DNA of 64,000 bases from Halichondria panicea. Its lineage: Eukaryota > Porifera > Demospongiae > Suberitida > Halichondriidae. The notes beneath the pieces were generated by a model that saw only the letters and a list, made by a program, of their open reading frames with translations, was not told the DNA's origin and did no database searches. The stretch spans positions 1,550,001-1,614,000 of the forward strand of contig NC_087382.1 of the NCBI RefSeq assembly GCF_963675165.1, given 5' to 3'. Made by a program: the position numbers and the translations under genes. This document shows positions 35,538-45,700 of this stretch, piece by piece (positions within the stretch are counted from its first letter, which is position 1; each line of letters opens with the position of its first letter).

Positions 35538-35846
35538 TTAGGTGCTGGCTTCGAGCACTTCATGCATAGAAGTCCGTATCATCATCACACTAGTCTGTAC
35601 ATAATTAGAGAGAGAGAGAGGGAGTACAATATAAACCTCTGACTTAAGAGCAACCATGTGAGCTAGCTAGAGCAGTGACTCCAGTCAGGACAAATCCAAT
35701 CTATAATCCAATCGTGACATCAAAGTTAGCATGGAGATGCACGCTAACTTTGATGTCACAGTCACATGCATGGATCCGAAGTAGATTTGAGTATAGTACA
35801 TAAGCAGCAATAGAATGCAACGCCTTTCTTTATTTTCTGTCCAATA
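35538..35846 (-). pseudogene. Degraded array unit (exon 5, exon 2 and exon 1 relics)
   Basis: 35538-35594 is an exon 5 homologue whose GCAT insertion is offset by an upstream 1-bp loss, so the frame stays open (TSVMMIRTSMHEVLEAST). About 35646-35704 is an exon 2 relic with an 8-bp CTAGCTAG insertion. About 35823-35846 is an exon 1 relic with ATA in place of ATG and GC at the donor. Exons 3 and 4 are absent. Confidence 0.6.
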
Positions 35847-36042
35847 TTTTATTCATGGCAGAGTAGTTAGTATAAAAATTATATAGACAAGTTTGCAGCC
35901 TATAATTAATTATTGTGTGAAACACTCTCCAAAACTATTAATTTTTATTTATCCTCTGATGTCATATAACAATGATAAGATTTAAGTAATAGCTCTCTAC
36001 AAAAGTGTACTGCCCTTATAATCGCTCTTGATCTAACCATCT

Positions 36043-36127
36043 CTATGACATCACATCATGGTCAGGCAGTGGGAGATCATATAGATTCTATGATCTCCCA
36101 CTGCCAGACCATGATGTGATGTCATAG
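36043..36127. repeat. Near-perfect hairpin, arms about 40 bp
   Basis: CTATGACATCACATCATGGTC ... GGCAGTGGGAGATCATA faces TATGATCTCCCACTGCC ... GACCATGATGTGATGTCATAG. A looser version is at 28.29-28.35 kb in the duplicated block. Confidence 0.8.
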
Positions 36128-36290
36128 CCCACCACAATCTCGCAATCACTATAATAGTCCCCACACAATTTTTGACCTATGATCAGTATTGTAACTGACA
36201 GTGTCACTCACTGTGACATTATAATTATGGCTACATATGACTCATGCATTGGTATACCCATGCACATGCACAACGTACCACAAACTGGAT

Positions 36291-36412
36291 CATCGTGACT
36301 CATGCATCGTGACATGTCAGCATCAAACTGCATCATCGTGACTCATGCATGTGACATGTCAGCATCTAACTGCATCATCGTGACTCATGCATCGTGACAT
36401 GTCAGCATCAAT
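36291..36412. repeat. Three tandem copies of a 40-43 bp unit
   Basis: Unit CATCGTGACTCATGCATCGT followed by GACATGTCAGCATC(A/T)AACTG, three copies with small changes. Confidence 0.8.
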
Positions 36413-36816
36413 ATTAAATTAGTGTGGTTGCACATGATCAAAGCAGCATTACACTAAGAATGAATGGTTTATCACATTATTATTAGATAACATAATTCTC
36501 TAACTTGTGCATGCATGGGAGGACAGCTAATCCAGGTCAGTAAAATGTTATAATTATGATCTCACAGCTTCATGCTTTTACTCCCAACAGGATGTTTAAG
36601 CTCCCAACAGGATGGCCATGTACAAGTACAACTAATCTTCTGGGAACCACGTCTACCACAATAGGTCATGCCATTATGTGGTTGATGGTGCCAAACTTCC
36701 CTGGCTAGGTGCGTGGTATATGTATATGTTGCTAACACAAGTGCATGCTCGATTGACTAGCAAAAGTATAGTGAAACAGAAAAGAGTGCAGCATCCATTA
36801 AACAGTGAGTTTAAAG

Positions 36817-37915
36817 CAGGGGCGGATCCAGGGGTGGTTTTGAAGGGCTGAAGCCTGAAGCCCCCCCTTTTGAAAACTACCTATGTATTGCTAGTCTAGG
36901 CCGGAATTCCGACCTGACCAATCAGATCAAGGATTGAAGGAAAAAAGAATGACAAGAAGCGTATGCGTTCTCTATACAGTAGGACGTATTTATAGCTAGC
37001 GCTATAGTCAGTGGCTATATACTGTTATAGCCAGTCAAGGATCTATAGTTAGTTGAGCTGACTGCAACTAGTGCTGTGCAACCTTAGCAACGTTCTTGGA
37101 GCAAGCCAAACAAAAATTCATAGCTGCTAGTCAAGCATTCGCGGTTGACCTTTTGCATGCAATTGGTTTTGACACTGACGTAATGACAATTAACATTCCA
37201 TTGTGGAATGACTAAAGTGCTCAGACTGACTCTCCAAGGCAGGCTGATTCATGAGACTATAGCACTCTATAATTATGATGCCCATGTTTGTAGTAAAATA
37301 TAAGGAACCATGGATAACTTAACATATTATAGAGATCATATAAAATGTGTTACTGATGGTTGCACCCGCTTCAGTTTCAACAATAAACTCTCACTGTCAA
37401 AGTCAATATTACAGAGCAAGTAAACACTTTTACCTCGTGCAATCGTATGATTGGAACTTAATTGCATGATGTCCATGCATGCATGCATATAATTATAGCA
37501 GCGCACCATTATTATACTCACCCTAGCTCTATAACTATATCACTATATACTTCTGGGAGTATACTTTAAATTAACTCAGTCAGACAACCCTGCATGCCAT
37601 GCATCTATACTTATACCATGCACTTATGATGTGCATGCTCATATGCTAGCCTCGATCCCAGGCCGAGTTTTCGCTTTTATAACGTGTACGATTATAAAAG
37701 CGAACAACTACTGGGATCGAGGCTAATGCTCATGCATATAATTATGGCAGAGAAAGTTGAGTTTTGAATAAGGTTCATTGCATGTCAGTAAACATTATAT
37801 GACACAATTAATTGTTGTATTCTATTATTACAGTTCACTAACTATAAAAGTCAATAAACACAATCAGGTACACTCACAAGTCACTTTTCTGACTTTGTTT
37901 TTTTATACTGCATGG
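36817..37915. other. CAGGGGCGGATCC element end plus intergenic
   Basis: At 36817 the duplicated array flank stops and CAGGGGCGGATCCAGGGGTG begins, the same end as the hAT-like element at 59.5 kb. The opposite end was not found, so the element is truncated or diverged. A TAGCCTCGA palindrome lies at 37646-37725. No gene. Confidence 0.55.
37646..37725. mobile_element. TAGCCTCGA-family palindrome, 80 bp
   Basis: TAGCCTCGATCCCAGGCCGA ... TACTGGGATCGAGGCTA, with inner arms GTTTTCGCTTTTATAA / TTATAAAAGCGAAC. The left flank ATGCTCATATGC and right flank ATGCTCATGC suggest a target duplication altered by an extra ATGC on the left. Confidence 0.75.
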
Positions 37916-39005
37916 TTAATTGCTGCTGCTGCCGGCTTCAGGAACTTCATAGAATGTCCATAACATCATCTGACTAGTCTGTGTATATATATAATTATAG
38001 AGGGGGGAGTACAAAATAAACAGGTGTGCAGTGATGACATGTATCCCTCTGGCTCTCAGTGCATGTATCTGCTAATCAGCATGCATGGATAATTACGGTT
38101 AAATTAATAGTCAAATTGTGTGGCACATATATACAGTATATTATAGTGCACACATTTTTGTTCATTAATGTTAGTAAAAACACTTCTATATGCATGCATG
38201 CATAATTATTATACTGCATGCACGTATACATGTACTCACCCATGACAGTGTGCCTAGTAGCGCACCAGCAAACTGGAGGTTCAGAGGATGGCTCACTAAA
38301 CCAGAACCAGAACTGGAGACTAATGCAATTCCATTGATGTATAAGATCATTCCCAGACAGAGAAGAAACAGAACACTGAAAAATGTTGTCTGAAATAAAC
38401 TGTTAAGGACCACAGTGTATATTGAAGACTATATATAATTATTTATGCATGCATGGGTCTATAATATATATTCGGGCAAAGTAACTAATATTATAGGTCT
38501 TATAATTATAACGGATACAATGGTCCCGATAATCTTAGCCACAGATCCTGATACACCAAGAGCATGAACCACTCCCAGCCCAATGGTTGGAATGCCCAGC
38601 AGGGAGATGATAAAATGGGGGAAGAACACAGAGCCTTGTGCAGCAGGTATACCTGAGAAATTCTGCAACAGAAATAACCATGCATGTATGCATTAACTTT
38701 AATATTAGTACATGAGCCATGCCACAGTATATAGCTCAGCTGCGTCCTATTACATTGCATGCACGATAATTATAGATACAGTGTAGCAAGCTATATACAT
38801 TGTATATACCGGGGCGGCCAATCCAAATCCAATCACGAAGAGCAGCCATGGGAGAGCAGTGACTCCGGCCAGAACCACTCCAATCTAGCATGGCAAATTA
38901 TTTATAGCATGATATATAAAAATTAGAACTTAAGAAGCTATGATATATAGCTGAGGAGCAATAGAATGCAACAAATGATACCTTTCTTGCTAATCCTGCC
39001 AACAT
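37916..39005 (-). CDS. Four-TM membrane protein, array copy E (complete, 5 exons)
   Basis: Exons: 38982-39005 (MLAGLARK), 38810-38884, 38519-38662, 38240-38389, 37916-37978. GT-AG, all phase 0; 151 aa including TSQMMLWTFYEVPEAGSSSN. Closest to copy A; exon 3 differs by few residues and exon 4 has one extra residue in the loop (VSSSGSGLVSHP). Predicted topology: short N-terminus, four TM segments with the largest loop between TM3 and TM4, and a short polar tail. TATA box about 101 bp upstream. It is the 5'-most gene of the array in transcription order and directly follows, tail to head, the attractin-like gene. Confidence 0.72.
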
Positions 39006-39105
39006 TTTTATTGCAGAGTCCAGTAAAAAAGGTAGCAGGAAATATTCAGTCAGTAGTTTTGTAGCAATCAAATTAATAATTGTGAAATACTCTCCAAAAA
39101 CATTG

Positions 39106-39114
39106 TTTTTATAG
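39106..39114 (-). promoter_or_regulatory. TATA box of array copy E
   Basis: The minus strand reads CTATAAAAA, about 101 bp upstream of the ATG at 39005. Confidence 0.6.
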
Positions 39115-39791
39115 AGGCCAGCGCTAGCGCATCACTCCCTGATGTCAACCCACCTCCTAAATAATAGAAGTTAATTTAGCGATCTCTACCAAATATTTAT
39201 CAAGAGAGCCTAGCTTGATTCCAGGCCGCTCTCAATTGTGAGAGGGGCTGGGATCGAGGCTATTATCAAGAGTTCATTATCTTGTGCACATGTGAGTCTT
39301 GGATCCAGTGGCATTATCCCTGTGTTAAAAAAACCCATAGTAACCTGAGGAGATCTGATTCTCTTCATGCATTTGCTCCTGTATTTTATCTGCGTGCAAC
39401 AGCCATGCATGCAAGAGGATTTTTGGCTACGTTATACATGGTAAAGATGGTGATGATTGTGATGTCATATTGCCCATCACAATCATGCAGGTCCAATAGC
39501 CCACACATACTATATACACTGATCACGACCATGAATTGATATCATGTGTACTCTAGCTATACTAGCTACGTACTCTGCCACATGAGATAATTATATGACC
39601 ATAATTATATTCATGAGAACCTTGACCTATGACGTGTACACTTTGAACTCCACTATACATGCATGTACTTTGAACAATGCCCCATGACATAATAATTGAT
39701 AATTGCAATAGGTATTATACCCACACATGTACTACATGACACAAACTGCATCATCGTGACTCATTGTGACACATACATACAACAAACACTA
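39115..39791. other. Intergenic between array copy E and attractin-like gene
   Basis: No gene. A TAGCCTCGA-type element lies at about 39207-39262, with direct repeats TTATCAAGAG on both sides. The rest is low-complexity TG/CA- and ATGC-rich sequence. Confidence 0.5.
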
Positions 39792-42700
39792 TTATAATTG
39801 AGTTGCTGTCTCTAGGGGCATGCAGCGATTGTTCCTCTTCCATCTCTTTGCTTCCTCCACTTTAGGCCGATGTACGAGACAAGTGCCTGTATTGAGTACA
39901 TGAGCTTTACTGACCTTGCTCCTCGTGGGTAACTTCACCAGCACTGTACTAACAGATACACCACCATCATTGCACACCTCTTGAGCTATCGGCCATGGCT
40001 CTATACAACCAGGTTCAACAATCCTCTTTATATCCCGCTTTCGATATTTCTTTGTAGGTAAGTTCGTAGTTCGCAACGCAATTGCCTCTTCTTTAGTCGT
40101 GTGTAATGCTACACCGACAAATGATGTCTCTTTCAAAGGCTCCTTAAGCAATAAAAGTGGATTTGATTTTTTCCAATCAATAAGTTTTTTTCTATCAAAA
40201 TAGACTTTCACCTTAGCAAACGGTCGATTGGCACGAGCTTCTCGTAGTCTCCTGTTATTAACTCGAGCCCTCCTCCTTATCTCAATCTTTATTGCCTTCC
40301 AAATAAACAGCGCAATTGCAAAAGTCAGGAAAAAACAAGACAATAAAATACTCGAGAAAACGAAATAGTTCAATCGAGCCACTTCTTGGTCGTAATAAAC
40401 ATAGAAGTGAGCGCCCAAAGGTCCAGTTACGATTGTCAAAAAATGTTGCAATGATTGGAAATCAGTCTGTTCATGTGATATTACTAAAGCCAGTTGATTA
40501 TCAGTGGAAAAATCGCGAACAAAAACGTCAGAAATCCCCAAAACTCCTTCAGCCTGCCTCTTTGATACGACTTGTTTTCTTACTCTAGTTACTTGAAAAG
40601 CCGTTCGAATATTTGCCACGTGCTGAAATGTATCAGCATCAACAGTCACTGAAACTGCTCTATTATTCAGGGCATCATAAATTGTCATATCTCCAAACTG
40701 TCGCACAAAATGCACTGTAACGTCGACATTTGATGCAATGTAGTCAAGACCGATGGCCAGAGCTATTGATTGTCGCGGGAGGATTGTGAAGTTGGCTATT
40801 TGATTGATTAAGAGTTGTTTATAGCACTGGTTGTTGTTGGAGGGGGCGCCAATGTAGCCAGTCACACATGCAGAGCACTGTGTGTGTGCATGTGTGTGGG
40901 GTGTGTGAGGTATGGGGTGTGTGGGTGTATGGGGTGTGTGAGGTGTGGGGTGTGTGGGTGTATGGGGTGTGTGGGTGTGTGAGGTGTGGGGTGTATAGTT
41001 ATTAAGTGTTTTGTACACACATAGCTAAAATTACTGTAAGTTAAGTATAATTATGGTTATCTACAAGCTTAGTTCACAGTGTATAATTAAATTAAGCTGT
41101 AGAGACCTGCACACAGAATATTAAGCTATAGTCTGTATTACACACACTGACAGTATTATATTATTATAACCCTGTATATACATGTACTGTGTACCTGTAT
41201 ATTAACGGAGCAGCCATCGCACGTTGTGGTTTGGTTCTGACAAGAGCAGGCTCCAGTCACGGGATGGCAGGGACCATGACCATTGCACTGACACCTGTAC
41301 ACACAACACACATCATTGTCAGTATACATCTCACAGGCTCATCAAAGCCACAGCACACAGCTGTGATTATTCCTCAGCCACAAGCATGCCGATTAACAAT
41401 TGTTGTAAGAGGTCAACTCTGGCTAGACATACACCCACACATACTCCGGAACCTATTCCAACTACAGGTACAGTTACATGCACAGGCGGGACAATCAAAT
41501 TAGTGCCTCAAAAATGTGGCCATGAAATCATTGTTGATTTAAGCACAAGAGCTACAGCTGTGCGTATGAATGAGCGGTATAAAATGCACATTACAAACTC
41601 TCTGTTGTTGCTCACAATAACTACCATTTGCTCATAAGAGACTGTATATACTTTAAAAAATGCACATTCAATGGTGTGGCTTTAAAGCATTTACATGTAC
41701 CGTAGTTTTGCGAGCATCAAACATTTGCGAACTTTGCGATGGTTGATCAATTTGCAACAATAAAATCCGCAAAACCTATTATTACTAGTAAATACACACG
41801 ATCCTTGCCAGAACGCAATAGTTAGATCACAAAGGGTCAACATTTCTGCTGATTTGGCTTATTCGCAAAAGTTTTTCACCCGCAAAATATTCTAGTAATA
41901 ATTATGGTAATATTAATACCACACTAACTATACACTAACTATATACATGTACAATGTACTTACTCAACACATCTCGTGGACTGTCCGCTGAAGTAGTCGT
42001 CATAGTAACCAGGACGACAGCTATCACACAACTCCCCAGTGGCACCACCCTCACACTCTGCACACACCGCCTCCGTCTCATCAGGCCCACTCGTCACAAA
42101 GGAGTCAAACTGCACAGGGAACAAGAATTAAGTGATACAATGAACACAACGTACTTTGGCCTCTGAGATCAAAGGAATAGCAGTGCCAATATATGGCATA
42201 TTGCACTGTGGTATGGCATACAGAAATATGACCTTTTGGTTAAGTTATTTATATACTACTAAGTATTAGTTAGACCATGTGTAGTAGGTTTCTTAGCTGG
42301 ATAGTGGCTTGCAGAAGCCACTAATCACTCCTGAAAGAAGCGGTACTACACATGGTCTATCTACACTTAGAAAAAATTTGCATATTCAAGCTTTGAAGTG
42401 GCCACTGCTAATGAGGTGTCTATCCAACTAAGAAACCTGCTAGCAGGTCACTATCTGAGTTAGTGACCTGCTAGCAGGTTTCTAACTAGTACCCACAGGT
42501 TTCTAACTAAAACCACAGATGCATGAATATAATTAAACTCAGACAGATTACAATCATTTTTAAGCACAAAATTAATTAGAAGACAAATTGATTGTTATAT
42601 TAGTTCCACCAGAAATAGAAATAGTAGGCAGCATGGTCTTCTGAGCAGTTAGGTCATTGATAGAGGTGCTGAATGCGTTTTCTCCAGCTAGTAGCGCTTT

Positions 42701-45700
42701 ATTTCTTGACATAGCCCAGTCAATCCATAACTTGACAGCCCATTGTGTACAACTCTTAGTTTTTTGCGGAATGCTGCTTTTCTTAATACTATCAATATAT
42801 TTTTGTTTTTTTGGGGAAGCGTAACGAGAAACTGTAGCTGTAGTAGAGACAGCAGTGACAGCAGTGGTGGAAGTAGTACCAGTAGTGGAGTCAAAGCTTG
42901 CAGTTTGAGAATTGGTTATAGCAGCATCAATTAAATAGTCGACTTGAGTGAGCAAATCATCACTTATCGGAGGGAAATCCAATAGATTTTCTTCAAATTG
43001 GTTCAAATACTCGTCAGTTTGTTGCGTTGACAGGGCCTTGTAGGGATCGCCCATTTGGGAGCTGGTTACTTGTATTCCACCAACGATACGGTCATCTGGT
43101 TCATCAAAAACTGACTCCCAATTAAGTCTGATGGGGTGCTCCGCTCTCCAACTACAAAAGGTACATCCAGGACCAGTACAGTCATGGTACATTGAGCTAA
43201 AATCTTTGGGCTCTCTAAATTTGAAAGACATCTCTTTTTACTAGCTTGAAACTCTCTTTTTTGCATGAAACTAATCTCATTAAACCTTAAAAATGCATTT
43301 TCTAAGCGAGATAGACCATGTGTAGTACGGCTTCTTAGCTGGATAGTAACCCTCAGGAGTGGTTAGTGGCTTCTGCAAGCCACTAATTGTCCTCGGCTGC
43401 GCCTCGGGTCAATTAGTGACTTGCCTCAGCCACTACACTCCCTCAGGTTTACTATCCAGCTAAGAAACCTACTACACATGGTCTAACTAATACACTATCT
43501 GCTTAGAAAATGCATTTTTGTGGGTACTAGTTAGAGCCCTGCTAGCAGGTCACTAACTCAGATAGTGACCTGCTAGCAGGTTTCTTAGTTGGATAGACAC
43601 CTCATTAGCAGTGGCCACTTCAAAGCTTGACAATGCAAATTTTTTCTACTAAATAGCTTCAAAATGGACAATCCCAACTTAGTCTAGGTATACAATATGG
43701 GTTGTAAAAGATAGCTCTCGAAACAGGCTAATTTCAGAGACTAGAGCACTAAAGTGCAAACCCTCGGCTGGTGACATGATTATAAAGAAACCAGAAATAT
43801 AATTCAGTGCATATAGTGATGTTGTTATCACGTATGACTTGCACAGCAACTAAGGAACAATAAAACTATTTAAACCAGACTGGAGGCGGCATGCTGAAAC
43901 ATTTGAGAACAGGTATCTAGTGGTAGTATATGCACTGTGGATTAGGATCACAGCAAAGAAGCCTGGAGTCTCAGAGAAGTATGGCTCCAGGTCCTAGATT
44001 CCAAAAGCAGGAGCTATAATTGAAGCTTTCTGCTTTAGTGACCCTGTTCCATTGTTCTTGGTATATACAGCTTTCTACTTTAGTGACCCTGTTCCATAGT
44101 TCTTGGTACAGGATCACTTCAGTTATAAGTAACGCATGCGCAAGTTCTGTTCAAGCTACATTTTGCTCGCTTTTATTAGACAACGAAGCTTTAACACTGA
44201 AAGCTGCCACTATCCAAAGTACTAACTTGTTGTGTGGAGGCTACTCATGCTGTAAACGCAGTGCTAGAACATCCAGGTAAGCAGACCTAGTCACAAGCTT
44301 GTTCAAGCTTCTTAGCTTTTGCTCGACAAAGAAGCTTTAACATCAAAATCTGCCACTATTTAAATCAAGATATTGTTGTGTGAAGGCTATCTATGCTGTA
44401 AACGCAGCGCTGTGGCATCCAGGTGAGTAGATATACCTGTGACAAACAAACAAACAAACAAACTAGAGCACTAAAGTGCAAACCCTCGGCTGGTGACATG
44501 ATAATAAAGAAACCAGAAGAGTGATAATGCAGTGCATGTAGCATGTATGACTAGCACAGCAACTCAAGAGCAATAAAACTAAACCAGACTTGGAGGCATG
44601 CTGAAACATTGAGTGGTACATGTCACATTAGACATGCACTGTGGACAGGGATGACAGCAAAGAAGCCTGGAACTTAGACTTAAAGAGGTATGGCTCCTGC
44701 CAGGCTGGAGTATAGGATCCAGAGTCAGCCAACAACCAGTCACAATTTTAGCTTTCTACTATAATTATATTTGGTAAGGATCACTTCAGCTGCAACTACG
44801 TAATCAAGGCCACGTGTAGCTAGCTAGCTGCCAACGTGGAAGTTCAAGCTTCTTAGCTTTTGCTCGACAATGAAGCTTTAACATCAAAATCTGCCACTAT
44901 TTAAATCAAGATATTGTTGTGTGAAGGCTATCTATGCTGTAAACGCAGCGCTGTGGCATCCAGGTGAGTAGATATACCTGTGACAAACAAACAAACAAAC
45001 AAACAAACAAACAAACAGACCAACATACTACTATACCCGTGGCCGCCCACGCGCCTCGGGTAACAAACAAACAAACAGACCAACATACTACTATACCCGT
45101 GGCCGCCCATGCGCGCCTCGGGTAAAAACACAAAAAGGATATTTGCACCAGAGTGCACTACTGTCACAACATGTATGAACATACTATATAGGAGGAGGCT
45201 TACCCCAGCTCTGTCAAGGGAGATGTTGCGTTCCATGGCTTCTCTGAACTCTGACCTCCGCACACACAAGTCGCTGTTTCCATGGCAATGTTGCCGACAA
45301 GGGACACAACCAGTTCCGTTTCCAGGGCTACCAACAGAGAACGGTCTGCACTGACCACAATCAGATCCCTGTGTGTAGTAAGAAAAAACACAACTGAAAT
45401 TAAAATATTAATTTTAATGACAGTCATGCATGGTAGACTACATCAGGAGGAGTATGTAACTCCAACGCACATTCCAATATACGTCTAGGTCACTAACACT
45501 TGTAGTTGTGTAAACTGTTAGCCATGAATAAAATTTAATGTGGCCACTACATCTACGCACCCACTTAAAATGCGGCTGAGAGTGGCTGGCGTGATATGAC
45601 ACATGACATACTTGTACCGTAGCGTAACTGCCACAGTTGAATACTCCTCTTAATGTACTCGTGATTACATGTGTAATTAGTATCTATAATGTAGCATCTT

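Noticed and set aside
38186-38413. Array exons read as single-exon genes extending into introns
   Set aside because: Comparison of copies shows homology ending exactly at GT/AG sites, so the flanking residues are intronic.
40316-40588. Plus-strand frame, and frames at 41189-41637 and 45109-45488
   Set aside because: Antisense to or overlapping exons of the attractin-like gene without domain content.
44906-45269. Minus-strand VCLFVCLFVC frames
   Set aside because: Generated by (AAAC)n tracts in the repeat copy at 44.4-45.1 kb, partly overlapping attractin-like exon 9.
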